DNA of 40,196 bases from an uncultured Oxalobacteraceae bacterium (GCA_903914535.1 CAIWPG010000145.1:1-40196); one strand, 5' to 3'. Positions 21,001 through 30,396 are shown, counted from the first letter of the stretch. The notes: a model not told the origin generated them from the sequence alone. Program-made: numbers and translations.

Positions 21001-21084
21001 TAAACAGAGATGCTGAAATATGCCTGAAAAAGCAATATCGGAACGACGACCGTAGCAGCGAATTGGCAGCAAATTAAACGACAC
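18061..21084 (-). CDS. Periplasmic SBP_bac_3 - TM - PAS - PAS - GGDEF - EAL cyclic-di-GMP signalling protein
   Basis: ETLRVTMDDNYPPYIFRDEKGALNGYLVDLWQLW (solute-binding type 3), TM near GALLALLLGGILALWGIILRRL, PAS segments, VRDADTVARLGGDEFVV, ECLLRWQHP, NVSPRQF, ELTESLLL, LDDFGTGYSSLSYLKRLP. GTG start with AGGAGG RBS. Confidence 0.94.
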   Translation of the reverse strand: MSFNLLPIRCYGRRSDIAFSGIFQHLCLFFLLCFFSSLCFSAHPTQPAEQFDKKPETLRVTMDDNYPPYIFRDEKGALNGYLVDLWQLWERKTGVHVELLATDWVKAQALMASGQADVIDTIFQTPARLLTLDFMMPYAEIPVSIYTHAGIGGIVDIGTMQGFLVGVKAGDASIAQLRDAGITTLKSYSNYESLIKAAISGEVKVFCLDEPPANYFLYREGVEAKFNKAFKLQTGEFHRAVHKGDARTIVLLKSGFAAITPPENKALLDKWMGTPLAPSPYYRYLAYGALLALLLGGILALWGIILRRLVKQRTRQLYAERTHLRTLLTTIPDLIWLKDSNGVYLSCNARFEQFYGHKEADIIGKTDYDFVRVELADFYRTYDKKCIAAGIPCSHEQWMTFAEDNYLGLFETIKSPVYDARGALVGVLGIARDITAHHDTEERLRTSENFFQTLARINPVGIFRIDTNQQCIFVNQRWCDISGLTQEQSAGEGWMQSILEEDRKNVNAEWNAAIHDQRPFSLEYRFKQPSGRIVWVYGQSVATRDDAGQVTGYVGTITDITHQKTSEDEIRYLAFYDFLTGLPNRRLLHERLQQALHATARSQHSGAVLFIDLDNFKTLNDTLGHDNGDFLLQQTALILSDCVRDADTVARLGGDEFVVILEGLSGNQKEAATQIETVAEKILAALDHTYVLADQQHHSTSSIGIALFGHQDTSVDEILKQADLSMYQSKLAGRNTLRFFDPAMQAVVTARATMETDIRRGIQENQFLLHYQPQVDDQGRVIGAECLLRWQHPQHGLVPPISFIPLAEETGLILPLGYQVLQTACNQLLVWAALPEMAHLTLAVNVSPRQFRQLDFVEQVLDLISKTGANPQKLKLELTESLLLDDVENVIATMAALKAHGIGFSLDDFGTGYSSLSYLKRLPLDQLKIDQSFVRDVMTDPDDAVIVKTIITLGQSLGLAVIAEGVETEEQRHFLERQGCRTYQGYLFGRPLPLAGFDQFVYSKAGE

Positions 21085-21990
21085 GTATTCTCCTCCTGAT
21101 TTTTTGAATTGATTACATATCTGTCAGGATGCAATCAACCACAGCGCACCAAGCGTTCATCTTGTATGCACTGCACATAATTATATTTGCCGCACCTACT
21201 GGTAGTACCATGAAACAACGAAGCAATTCTACCTTGATAAGAGATGACTCACTCACTGATTATTGCTGCAAGTGAATATTTTTATAGGTATCAGGCTAAT
21301 CAGGTGCTGCTGCGTGAATTTTATTTTTAGGCGATTACCCCGAATCATTTCAATACTGGCGGGCAACCAGCATTGACAGAGTAGACCTAAACCAGACAGT
21401 TAGCCAGTAAACAGATATGGTAATCCGCCTGTAAATGTCCAGGCTTAACAGCAAGAAAATGATCGCCGGCGGAGTAATGGGCAACCTCTGCAAACCGGGT
21501 ACACGCTCATACAGGCAGGTAAAGAGCCAGGCAGCCATCACTGCGGTTTTCGTAAAAAATGGAATAGGCGTCACTCCTGTTTGCCTTCCTTGCCTTCAAT
21601 ACTTGCGAACCTTACATCGTGTTATTACCCTGACTTACTATGCGCATGGAAGTGCCGGGAGACAGCAACTTTCTTTATATTACTTTTATTGTGCGCAACT
21701 GAAGCTGGCCGATTGCTTACTGAACGTACCGGCAGACCACTGCCTGCCGCAACGATGACCATAATTGCCAGTGAGTGCATTAATAATTGAAATGCCGGTC
21801 ACAGTCATTCAATGCTGTTTCTTTCATGCATGGAGAAAGCCACGCAGAATCCGTCAGACAAACTATGAACCACTTACTCAATGAAGCATGCAGACGCACC
21901 TGGTGTTATTCACCATCCTTCATGCGGGAATGAAAAATATAGACTGATTTACTGAAAGTTCCTACGTCATGCCTAAATGACGCACAAATG

Positions 21991-22026
21991 AAAACGTCCC
22001 CAGTGGAAAACCACTGAGGACGTTTT
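21991..22026 (-). terminator. Rho-independent terminator after tRNA-Thr
   Basis: AAAACGTCC(C)CAGTGG-AAAA-CCACTG(A)GGACGTTTT; on the minus strand the hairpin ends in a T run. Confidence 0.8.
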
Positions 22027-22032
22027 AAATAC

Positions 22033-22108
22033 TGGTGCCGACTGCAGGACTTGAACCCGCCACCCCCTGATTACAAGTCAGGTGCTCTACCAGATGAGCT
22101 AAGTCGGC
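22033..22108 (-). tRNA. tRNA-Thr (anticodon UGU)
   Basis: Reverse complement GCCGACTTAGCTCATCTGGTAGAGCACCTGACTTGTAATCAGGGGGTGGCGGGTTCAAGTCCTGCAGTCGGCACCA; cloverleaf with anticodon loop CTTGTAA and encoded CCA. Confidence 0.95.
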
Positions 22109-22133
22109 TAAACTTGAAGAACAGAATTATAAC

Positions 22134-22643
22134 TTACTTTATTACGGTAAAGCTAGGTTTTTTTCTGTTTTCTTTTAATTTTTTTTCCGGGTCAGGTTTT
22201 GCATCATCTTTGTTAGTAACCGCAAGACTAATCCCTGATTTTGCACCACCGGCGGAGTCTGTTGTTAAATCCTTTTCAGGACTCATTACTGCATTTTCTT
22301 CCGCATCTTCTGCAGAAGGCTCCATTGTAGCCTCAAAAGCCATTCCCTGGCCATTTTCACTGGCAAAAATAGCGGTTATTGCTTCAATAGGTAAAAATAT
22401 TTCACGGGAGACCCCGCCAAAGCGTGCTTTAAATCGTACCGACCGGTTATCCATCAACAAACCACTGGTGGCGCTAAAGGCGATATTTAAAACAATCTCG
22501 CCGTTTCTGACGAACTCCATAGGCACACGCACCTGACCCTGCACTTTAACGCTGAGATGCGGTGTGTAACCATTATCGGTGCACCACTCATACAGGGCAC
22601 GTATCAGATAAGGTTTGGTCGAGCTTGAATTTTTTTCCGACAT
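22134..22643 (-). CDS. sspB: ClpXP protease specificity-enhancing factor SspB
   Basis: KPYLIRALYEWCTDNGYTPHLSV, VLNIAFSATSGLLMDN, VRFKARFGG; C-terminal KKPSFTVIK; adjacent to sspA. Confidence 0.94.
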   Translation of the reverse strand: MSEKNSSSTKPYLIRALYEWCTDNGYTPHLSVKVQGQVRVPMEFVRNGEIVLNIAFSATSGLLMDNRSVRFKARFGGVSREIFLPIEAITAIFASENGQGMAFEATMEPSAEDAEENAVMSPEKDLTTDSAGGAKSGISLAVTNKDDAKPDPEKKLKENRKKPSFTVIK

Positions 22644-22728
22644 AATTTTCTATCACGTTACCGGCAAGCCAGCCAACCGGCCGGCTTGCCGTCATGGGTA
22701 ATTAAACCCGGACTATCAACTTCAGTAA

Positions 22729-23340
22729 TTAACGACGCATTACTTTTTCTGATGGTGTCAGTGCTTCAATGTACGCAGGGCGTGAAAAAATCCGCTCGGC
22801 GTATTTCATTAACGGTGCAGCTGTTTTAGAAATTTCAATGCCGTAATGATCCAGACGCCACAACAGCGGCGCAATCGCAACATCCAGCATCGAAAATTCT
22901 TCACCCAACATGTATTTGTTTTTAACAAATAATGGTGCCAGGGTTGTCAGACGATCGCGGATTTCAGAACGCGCTTTATCCAGAATTTTGCTTGAGCTTA
23001 CCGATTTTTCATTTTCCAAAGTATGCACGTGAACGAACAATTCTTTTTCAAAATTAAATAACATCAGACGCGCACGGGAGCGCATTAACGGATCTGCCGG
23101 CATTAACTGCGGATGCGGAAAACGTTCATCAATATCTTCATTGATGATATTGGATTCATACAAAATTAAATCACGTTCAACAAGAATCGGCACCTGTCCG
23201 TAGGGATTCATTGTCGAAATATCTTCCGGCTTGTTAAACAAATCCACATCGCGGATTTCAAAATCCATACCTTTTTCAAACAACACTAAGCGGCAACGTT
23301 GTGAAAATGGGCACGTTGTGCCCGAGTAGAGAACCATCAT
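22729..23340 (-). CDS. sspA: Stringent starvation protein A / glutathione S-transferase fold
   Basis: VLYSGTTCPFSQRCRLVLFEKGMDFEIRDVDLFNKPEDISTMNPYGQVPILVERDLILYESNIINEDIDERFPHPQLMP. Confidence 0.95.
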   Translation of the reverse strand: MMVLYSGTTCPFSQRCRLVLFEKGMDFEIRDVDLFNKPEDISTMNPYGQVPILVERDLILYESNIINEDIDERFPHPQLMPADPLMRSRARLMLFNFEKELFVHVHTLENEKSVSSSKILDKARSEIRDRLTTLAPLFVKNKYMLGEEFSMLDVAIAPLLWRLDHYGIEISKTAAPLMKYAERIFSRPAYIEALTPSEKVMRR

Positions 23341-23418
23341 TTTGTCAGTTCCTTAGAAACAAATAGGGTGAGACAACAGCTCACCCTGATCATACATACA
23401 AACAGCGATAAGTAGCTG

Positions 23419-24183
23419 TTACTTAACTTCTTTCCAGTACGACGCATTCAGGCGCCATGCCAGCAAGCTCAACAGAGCCAGCCACAAAACAACCCAGACA
23501 CCCAACTGTTTACGCGTATTTTGCGCCGGTTCGCCCATCCACCGGAGGTAGGCTACTAAATCCGCCACTTCACTATCGTACTCGGCTGGTGTTAGTTTAC
23601 CCGCACTTACCGTCTCAAATTTAGAAAATTTATGCACCATTTTACCTGGTTCATGTGGATTTTCTTCTTCGACAAAGCTGGCTGTACGCACACCTTGCAA
23701 TTCCCACAAAGCATGTGGCATGGCTACATTTGGATAAACCATGTTATTCCAGCCTGTCGGACGGGTGTCGTCTTTGTAGTAAGAGCGCAAATACGTATAC
23801 AACCAGTCCGGACCAGTACCCGATTCAGAAGCTTTTGCACGGGCAATGACCGATAAATCAGGCGGAGCAACGCCAAACCACACTTTAGCATCTGCTTTAG
23901 TTAAAGTGGTTGTCATCAGATCACCCACTTTATCGCCGGCCAATAAAAGATTGCCTTTAATCTGATCGTCATTCAAACCAAGATCTCTCAGGCGGTTGTA
24001 ACGCATGGAAGACGCTGAGTGACAATTAAGGCAATAATTAACAAACAATTTCGCACCGTTTTGCAATGCAGCCAGATCGTTAGAACGATCCGGAGCATGA
24101 TCAAGCGGAAAGCCTGCTTCGTTTGCAAACGCCATCGCTGGCAGCAAAACCAGGGCGGCGAACACTTTTTTCAAGAATTTCAT
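23419..24183 (-). CDS. petC: Cytochrome c1 of the bc1 complex
   Basis: CLNCHSASSMRYNRL haem motif, signal peptide, C-terminal TM anchor. Confidence 0.96.
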   Translation of the reverse strand: MKFLKKVFAALVLLPAMAFANEAGFPLDHAPDRSNDLAALQNGAKLFVNYCLNCHSASSMRYNRLRDLGLNDDQIKGNLLLAGDKVGDLMTTTLTKADAKVWFGVAPPDLSVIARAKASESGTGPDWLYTYLRSYYKDDTRPTGWNNMVYPNVAMPHALWELQGVRTASFVEEENPHEPGKMVHKFSKFETVSAGKLTPAEYDSEVADLVAYLRWMGEPAQNTRKQLGVWVVLWLALLSLLAWRLNASYWKEVK

Positions 24184-24213
24184 ATCTTCTGTCCCTTATT
24201 TGGCTTATTTGGC

Positions 24214-25623
24214 TTAGTGCGGCTTAAATGTGACACGTTTCGGCACAGGCTTGAATGTACCCATCTGACTCCACCATGGCATCAACAAAAAGAAACCATA
24301 GTAAATCACAGCACAAACCTGGGAAACGCGCTCGCCGGTTGGCGACGGAGGTTGCACACCCAAATAACCCAAAATAATAAACACAATACCAAATACAGCC
24401 AGCACATATTTATGCCAGTACGGACGGTAACGTATGGATTTCACCGGAGATTTATCCAGCCAAGGCAAAGCAGCCAGAATCACCACGGAAGAACCAAACA
24501 GAACCACACCCCAGAATTTAGCATTCAGACCAAAAGGCATCATGCCGATAATCATGAGCAAACCGAGTACGGCAATCGCAGCTTTAACAAGGAATGGTAA
24601 TTTGGACTTCAGGAAAATCAAACCGACATAAGCGGCAATACCAGCCATAACGACATACAAAAATTCAGAGGTAGTCGCACGCAAAATCGAATAAAACGGT
24701 GTGAAATACCATGTCGGTGCAATATGCGGAGGTGTTTTTAAGGAATCAGCCGGAATAAAGTTATTGTATTCCAGGAAGTAACCGCCCATTTCCGGAGCAA
24801 AAAATACCACTGCACTAAACAAGACCAGGAATACTGTTACGCCAAAAATATCATGGAATGTGTAATAAGGATGTGACGGAACGCCATCGACCGGGTGACC
24901 GTTTGCATCCAGCGTATCTTTGATTTCAATACCATCCGGATTATTGGAGCCGACTTCATGCAAAGCGATAAGATGCGCAACAACCAGACCGAGCAATACT
25001 AGCGGAATAGCAATAACGTGGAACGAGAAGAAGCGATTCAATGTCGCATCAGATACCACATAATCACCACGAACCCACAACGACAAATCAGGACCAATGA
25101 AAGGAATCGCACCAAACAGATTCACAATAACCTGCGCGCCCCAGTAAGACATTTGGCCCCATGGCAGCAAATAACCAAAGAATGCTTCGGCCATCAGGCA
25201 CAGGAAAATAGCAAAACCGAACAACCAGACCAGTTCACGCGGCTTACGGTAAGAACCGTACATAAGCGCACGCGCCATATGCAGATAAATAATGATAAAG
25301 AAGGCAGAGGCACCGGTAGAGTGCATATAGCGCACCAGCCAGCCCCAGGGTACTTCACGCATGATGTACTCAACCGAGGCAAACGCCAGCGTGGCATCCG
25401 GTTTGTAATGCATGACCAGAAAAATACCGGTAACAATCTGAATCACCAGCACCAGCATGGCCAGTGAGCCAAAGATATACCAAAAATTAAAGTTTTTAGG
25501 CGCGTAGTACTGACCCCACTGATCATTCCACAACTTAGTGAGTGGAAAACGGGAATCAACCCAATTTAAGGCCTTGTCGACAGCAGGTGCGTCGGCCGGA
25601 AGTTTTTTCTCAACAAATGCCAT
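24214..25623 (-). CDS. petB: Cytochrome b of the bc1 complex
   Basis: WYIFGSLAMLVLVIQIVTGIFLVMHYKPDA, GYLLPWGQMSYWGAQVI, PEWY-equivalent APTWYFTPFYSILR. Confidence 0.97.
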   Translation of the reverse strand: MAFVEKKLPADAPAVDKALNWVDSRFPLTKLWNDQWGQYYAPKNFNFWYIFGSLAMLVLVIQIVTGIFLVMHYKPDATLAFASVEYIMREVPWGWLVRYMHSTGASAFFIIIYLHMARALMYGSYRKPRELVWLFGFAIFLCLMAEAFFGYLLPWGQMSYWGAQVIVNLFGAIPFIGPDLSLWVRGDYVVSDATLNRFFSFHVIAIPLVLLGLVVAHLIALHEVGSNNPDGIEIKDTLDANGHPVDGVPSHPYYTFHDIFGVTVFLVLFSAVVFFAPEMGGYFLEYNNFIPADSLKTPPHIAPTWYFTPFYSILRATTSEFLYVVMAGIAAYVGLIFLKSKLPFLVKAAIAVLGLLMIIGMMPFGLNAKFWGVVLFGSSVVILAALPWLDKSPVKSIRYRPYWHKYVLAVFGIVFIILGYLGVQPPSPTGERVSQVCAVIYYGFFLLMPWWSQMGTFKPVPKRVTFKPH

Positions 25624-25626
25624 GAT

Positions 25627-26241
25627 TTAAGCCTCGCCTTTCTCATCTTTACCGATGACAATCTTCGTGTCCGTCAGATACATGTGCGGAGGCACATCGA
25701 GGTTTTGCGGAGCCGGTTTATTTTTATAAACACGACCAGCCAGATCAAACGTAGAGCCGTGGCACGGACACAGAAAACCGCCTACCCAGTCATCAGGCAA
25801 AGAAGGTTGTGCACCCGGAGTGAACTTGGAACCCGGAGAGCAGCCCAGGTGCGAACAGATACCGACAGCAATTAACACATCACTGTGGTCTTTGCGCGAA
25901 CGAGTTTGCTTTTCGCAATACTCTGGCAATGCCATGGTAAAAGGCTTTTCCGATAACGGGTCAGCGACCTTATCTTCGGTTTTAGCCAGACTTGCCATCA
26001 TTTCAGGCGTGCGTTTCAGAATCCATACCGGTTTTCCGCGCCATTCTGCGGTTGTCATTTCCCCCGGTTTCAACGTGGAAATATCCACTTCAACTGGCGC
26101 GCCTGCTGCTTTTGCCCGTTCAGAAGGTTGAAACGTGCTCACCAATGCCCCAGCTGTGGACAAACCAACTACACCACCCGCCGCGCACGTGGCGACGAGC
26201 AAGCCGCGACGGCCGGAATCGACCTGCTTTTCGTTACTCAT
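25627..26241 (-). CDS. petA: Rieske iron-sulfur subunit of the bc1 complex
   Basis: CSHLGC and CPCHGS motifs; N-terminal RRGLLVATC... twin-arginine-type signal. The ORF-track start is 26259; internal Met at 26241 also possible. Confidence 0.95.
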   Translation of the reverse strand: MSNEKQVDSGRRGLLVATCAAGGVVGLSTAGALVSTFQPSERAKAAGAPVEVDISTLKPGEMTTAEWRGKPVWILKRTPEMMASLAKTEDKVADPLSEKPFTMALPEYCEKQTRSRKDHSDVLIAVGICSHLGCSPGSKFTPGAQPSLPDDWVGGFLCPCHGSTFDLAGRVYKNKPAPQNLDVPPHMYLTDTKIVIGKDEKGEA

Positions 26242-26459
26242 ACCGACCTCATTTGTCAAAAAAATTTAAAGCCATAACAGGGAACCCCCGGCATTATCTA
26301 CGCCACGCCCTTAGCAACCCTGCATTATAAAGGAGCAAGAGCGCGATATAAAGAGAAACATTGTTATCATTGCGGTCATTTGATCCATTTCAACAATTAT
26401 GCGTTATTCATGCATAAACCAACATAATTAACTTGCATAAACTAGCATAGTTCAAACGA

Positions 26460-26494
26460 ATAATCCGATATGATTAGTGTAGAATCCGGATTAT
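26460..26494. promoter_or_regulatory. Inverted repeat upstream of mscL
   Basis: ATAATCCG - 19 nt - CGGATTAT. Confidence 0.5.
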
Positions 26495-26528
26495 GATTAC
26501 AGATAAACAATAAGCAAAGGCCAATAAT

Positions 26529-26951
26529 ATGTCAATGTTACAAGAATTCAAAACATTTGCCACCCGCGGCAACGTCGTCGATCTGGCAGTTGGTGTGATC
26601 GTCGGTGCGGCATTCAGCAAAATTGTCGACTCCTTAGTTCAGGATGTCGTTATGCCAGTAGTAGGCAAACTGGTCGGCGGACTGGATTTCTCAAACTACT
26701 ACATTCCGCTGAATCACCAGAGTGCCGAACTCACCCTGGCTGAAGCCAAAAAAGCCGGTGCTGTACTCGCTTACGGCAATTTTATTACCATTGTAATTAA
26801 TTTTGTTATTCTGGCATTTATTATTTTTCAAATGGTACGTTTGGTTAATAAAGCACGAAAAGCCGATGTAGCCGCACCGGCAGAACCCGCTCCGACACCG
26901 GAAGACGTACTGTTACTGCGTGAAATTCGCGATTCATTAAAAAATAATTAA
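26529..26951 (+). CDS. mscL: Large-conductance mechanosensitive channel MscL
   Basis: [53 protein letters not shown]. Confidence 0.98.
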   Translation: MSMLQEFKTFATRGNVVDLAVGVIVGAAFSKIVDSLVQDVVMPVVGKLVGGLDFSNYYIPLNHQSAELTLAEAKKAGAVLAYGNFITIVINFVILAFIIFQMVRLVNKARKADVAAPAEPAPTPEDVLLLREIRDSLKNN

Positions 26952-26958
26952 TAATCCC

Positions 26959-26986
26959 GGCGACCGTTCTGGTCGCCAGTTTTTTA
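26959..26986 (+). terminator. Rho-independent terminator of mscL
   Basis: GGCGACC-GTTCT-GGTCGCC followed by AGTTTTTTATTTT. Confidence 0.88.
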
Positions 26987-27119
26987 TTTTCAAGCTTTCT
27001 TCCGCCAGTCAGCCATTTGGACAATAATCAGCTATGTGCAGATATTCGGGCATTTTGACTGGAATTTAATCATACCGCCCCAATGTGCTGTTTTAAATCC
27101 AACTCTTTACTGTCTCCCT

Positions 27120-28298
27120 ATGCAACGACTTTGGCTTTTATTCGCACAAGTAGCAACTGTTTGTCTGGCTTTATGGCTTATCGTAAGCACCTTAAAACCA
27201 GAATGGCTGACACAGGCGCCGTTTCCCGGGCGCGATGTGCGCATCATTTCATCCACAGTTCCTATACAAGAAGCACCCGTCACTACTGCCGCACCGGGTA
27301 GTTATCGTATTGCTGCCAGACGCGCCATGCCTTCAGTTGTTAATATATTTACAACAAAAGAAGTCAGGCAGGTTAAAAATCCGCTGTTTGACGATCCCCT
27401 GTTCCGGCATTTCTTTGCACCGAAACAAAACTTACTTCCTGAAAAACAATCCAGCCTTGGCTCCGGCGTCATTGTCAGCACGCAAGGTTATATTTTGACC
27501 AATAATCACGTGGTTGATGCCGCAGATGAAATTGATGTCGTTCTTCCCGATGGCCGCAAGGCAATTGCCAGTGTAGTCGGCACCGATCCCGACACTGACC
27601 TGGCAGTAATTAAAATTAATTTACCGGACTTGCCCGCAATTACTCTGGGGCACATGGAGCAAACCGGCGTAGGCGATGTCGTTCTGGCAATCGGAAATCC
27701 CTTTGGTGTGGGGCAAACCGTCACCGTCGGCATTATTTCGGCATTAGGCCGTAATCATTTGGATATCAATACCTTCGAAAACTTTATTCAGACTGATGCT
27801 GCCATCAATCCCGGCAATTCCGGCGGCGCCTTAATTGATACCAATGGCAATCTGCTTGGCATCAACAGCGCAATTTATTCACGCAGTGGCGGCTCACTGG
27901 GAATCGGCTTTGCCATTCCGGTTAATACAGTAAAAAGTGTCATGGAATCCATTATTACCCACGGAAGAGTGATTCGTGGCTGGATCGGGGTAGAGCCTCA
28001 GGAAATAACGCCGGAACTGGCTGAAAGTTTCGGGCTAAAACAAAATACCGGCGCGCTGATTGCCGGCGTAGTGCGTAATGGACCAGCGGACCGGGCAGGC
28101 ATCAAACCGGGAGATATTCTGACTGCCGTTGAAGGCACCCGCGTTAATGATAAAACAGCGATGATGAATTTAATTGCGCAATTAACGCCCAATAAAAAGG
28201 CACAACTGACGATCTTGCGTAAAGGTCGCGAATCCACGGTAGATGTACTCATCGCAGCACGACAAAAACCGGCGCCGCAAATGGATGAAGATCAGTAG
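27120..28298 (+). CDS. DegS/DegQ-like S1C serine protease with a single PDZ domain
   Basis: N-terminal hydrophobic segment, TNNHVVDAADEI (His), DTDLAVIKI (Asp), INPGNSGGALID (Ser), one PDZ (RGWIGVEPQEITPELAESFGL...). Start at 27120 preferred over 27036. Confidence 0.93.
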   Translation: MQRLWLLFAQVATVCLALWLIVSTLKPEWLTQAPFPGRDVRIISSTVPIQEAPVTTAAPGSYRIAARRAMPSVVNIFTTKEVRQVKNPLFDDPLFRHFFAPKQNLLPEKQSSLGSGVIVSTQGYILTNNHVVDAADEIDVVLPDGRKAIASVVGTDPDTDLAVIKINLPDLPAITLGHMEQTGVGDVVLAIGNPFGVGQTVTVGIISALGRNHLDINTFENFIQTDAAINPGNSGGALIDTNGNLLGINSAIYSRSGGSLGIGFAIPVNTVKSVMESIITHGRVIRGWIGVEPQEITPELAESFGLKQNTGALIAGVVRNGPADRAGIKPGDILTAVEGTRVNDKTAMMNLIAQLTPNKKAQLTILRKGRESTVDVLIAARQKPAPQMDEDQ

Positions 28299-28301
28299 CA
28301 A

Positions 28302-28340
28302 AAAAGACAGGAGCACACCAGCGGTGCACTCCTGTCTTTT
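28302..28340. terminator. Bidirectional terminator between the convergent protease gene and tatC
   Basis: AAAAGACAGGAG...CTCCTGTCTTTT 12-bp perfect outer stem with inner CACC/GGTG. Confidence 0.88.
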
Positions 28341-28391
28341 GCTTAATACATTATCGGCGAATTATTTTGCCGGTTCTGTCACCATATAAAT

Positions 28392-29150
28392 CTAGGCATC
28401 TTCTCTTTCTGGTGATACACCAATTTTTTCAAACCAAGGTGCAATCAAAAGACCGATTTCATAAAGCAGGCACATAGGCACTGCCAGCAAACACTGACTG
28501 GTAATATCAGGCGGAGTGACGATGGCGGCAACAACAAAAGCCGCCACAATAACGTAAGGCCGTATCTCTTTCAGCTTGGCAAGAGACACAAATCCCATCC
28601 GCACCAACACGATCACGATGACAGGGACTTCAAACGTCACGCCAAAAGCCACAAACATGGTCATCACAAAATCGAGATAACTTTCAATGTCCGGCGATAC
28701 AGAAATGGATTTTGGTGCAAAGTCGTTAACGAACTTAAATACCACCCTAAAAACAAAGAAATAACAAAAGGCCACGCCAGCCACAAATAAAGCACTGGAA
28801 GAAATAACCAGTGGCGCGATCAATTTTTTTTCATGTGCGTACAAACCGGGAGCCACAAAAGCCCACAGCTGGTACAGCACCCAGGGCAGCGATATCAGGA
28901 ATGCCACCATTAACGTTACTTTGACCGGAATCAAAAATGGCGTAATCACGCCGGTTGCAATCATTTTGGCACCAGCCGGCAAGGTATGCATCATCGGTGC
29001 CGCCAGCAAATCAAAAATAGTGGAGGCAAACGGCATCAAGGCCAAAAATACAATAACCACCGCGATAGCGCAACGCATAAGACGATTACGCAACTCGATA
29101 AGGTGGGAAATAAAATGTTGGTAGTTTTCTGATTGTGCTTGGTCGGACAT
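28392..29150 (-). CDS. tatC: Twin-arginine translocase subunit TatC
   Basis: HFISHLIELRNRLMRCAIAVVIVFLALMPFA..., six-TM pattern, FEVPVIVIVLVRMG. Confidence 0.97.
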   Translation of the reverse strand: MSDQAQSENYQHFISHLIELRNRLMRCAIAVVIVFLALMPFASTIFDLLAAPMMHTLPAGAKMIATGVITPFLIPVKVTLMVAFLISLPWVLYQLWAFVAPGLYAHEKKLIAPLVISSSALFVAGVAFCYFFVFRVVFKFVNDFAPKSISVSPDIESYLDFVMTMFVAFGVTFEVPVIVIVLVRMGFVSLAKLKEIRPYVIVAAFVVAAIVTPPDITSQCLLAVPMCLLYEIGLLIAPWFEKIGVSPEREDA

Positions 29151-29158
29151 AGGGTCTG

Positions 29159-29644
29159 TTAGTAAAACGACGGGGCAGCCTTCACCCGGGGTCGGTATTT
29201 CGCTACGCGCGCCGAACCGGATAACAAATGTGTTTTGCTACCATGTTGTTGCTTGTACCAGGCAGGAAGCGCTGAAGTGCGCACCAGTTTTTTACGTCGG
29301 AATTCCTTGGCTTTGCGTGCCAGACTGCTTGCATCCGGCACCGCGCGAGTCGCATGCTGATCTTCATGCCAGATGGAATTCACGTTTTGTTCCGCTTCTG
29401 CCAGCTTGGTTTGCATCGCCGCACTAAACTCAGACGCACTGGCTTCTACGTCAGCCTGCATTTTACGCAGTGCATCCAGTTCAATCTCACGACTGACTTC
29501 TTCCTTAACCTGATTGATATAACGTTGCGCCCGTCCAAACAGCGAACCCGCCATACGCGCTACTTTGGGAAGTTTTTCCGGGCCAATGACGATCAGCGCG
29601 ACAGCACCTATCATTGCCATTTTTGCTATTCCTAAATCAATCAT
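29159..29644 (-). CDS. tatB: Twin-arginine translocase subunit TatB
   Basis: MIDLGIAKMAMIGAVALIVIGPEKLPKVARMAGSLFGRAQRYINQVKEEV. Confidence 0.95.
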   Translation of the reverse strand: MIDLGIAKMAMIGAVALIVIGPEKLPKVARMAGSLFGRAQRYINQVKEEVSREIELDALRKMQADVEASASEFSAAMQTKLAEAEQNVNSIWHEDQHATRAVPDASSLARKAKEFRRKKLVRTSALPAWYKQQHGSKTHLLSGSARVAKYRPRVKAAPSFY

Positions 29645-29680
29645 GAGAGCAATATCCTGTGCGCGGCAATACCATGAATA

Positions 29681-29902
29681 CTATTTCTTTTCTTTGGCAT
29701 CAACATCAACCGTGACACGGTCGGTCACTTCAGCCGTTTTGGCCGGTACTGCGGCTTTTTCTTCCTCGCCCTTTACACCGTCTTTAAATCCTTTGACGGC
29801 TTTTCCCAGATCAGTACCAATATTGCCCAGTTTTTTTGTGCCAAACACCAGCATCACGATAACCAGAACAATTAACCAGTGCCATATACTGAACGAACCC
29901 AT
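29681..29902 (-). CDS. tatA: Twin-arginine translocase subunit TatA
   Basis: [44 protein letters not shown]. Confidence 0.96.
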   Translation of the reverse strand: MGSFSIWHWLIVLVIVMLVFGTKKLGNIGTDLGKAVKGFKDGVKGEEEKAAVPAKTAEVTDRVTVDVDAKEKK

Positions 29903-30024
29903 AGTAACTCCTTATCAGACCAGCTAAAAATTGTATTTAAATTAATACTATATTCGGGGGCACATAAAACCACACCGGCGCGGTAATATCACTCACCGGG
30001 ATGATTCAGGCAGACTTGCAGCGC

Positions 30025-30396
30025 TTATATATTTTCACGCCACGGACGCGAACCACCTATCATATGCACATGCAGATGATACACTTCCTGTCTGCTATCC
30101 GGACCGGAATTAATTAACGTTTTGTAACCACCGGAAAGATTACCCTCACTATCCGACTGAATATCACAAGCTTCTTGCACTGCCAGTTTAGGTACCAGCG
30201 CCAACATTCGCCCCAACAAACCCGCGTGACTGTCATCGCACTCAGATAAATTAGCAATATGCTGTTTAGGAATGATCAGCACATGCACCGGAGCCGCAGG
30301 ATGTATATCCCGGAAAGCCAGTATTTCATCATTTTCAAAGACTTTATCTGACGGTATAGCACCCGTCGCAATCTTACAAAAAATACAATTATCCAT
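30025..30396 (-). CDS. hinT: HIT-family protein HinT
   Basis: DNCIFCKIATGAIPSDKVFENDEILAFRDIHPAAPVHVLIIPKQHI...VYHLHVHMIGG (HxHxH). Start at MDNCIF preferred over the ORF-track start 30447. Confidence 0.94.
   Translation of the reverse strand: MDNCIFCKIATGAIPSDKVFENDEILAFRDIHPAAPVHVLIIPKQHIANLSECDDSHAGLLGRMLALVPKLAVQEACDIQSDSEGNLSGGYKTLINSGPDSRQEVYHLHVHMIGGSRPWRENI

Noticed and set aside
21350-21574. 74-aa hydrophobic minus-strand ORF in the intergenic gap
   Set aside because: No recognisable family, overlapped by a plus-strand ORF; cannot be supported as a gene. Kept only as part of the gap finding.
24195-24212. CTTATTTGG duplicated next to the petB stop codon
   Set aside because: Only two 9-bp copies in a short spacer; too small to interpret.
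24019-24600. 193-aa ORF antisense to petB/petC
   Set aside because: Shadow ORF opposite highly conserved bc1 genes.
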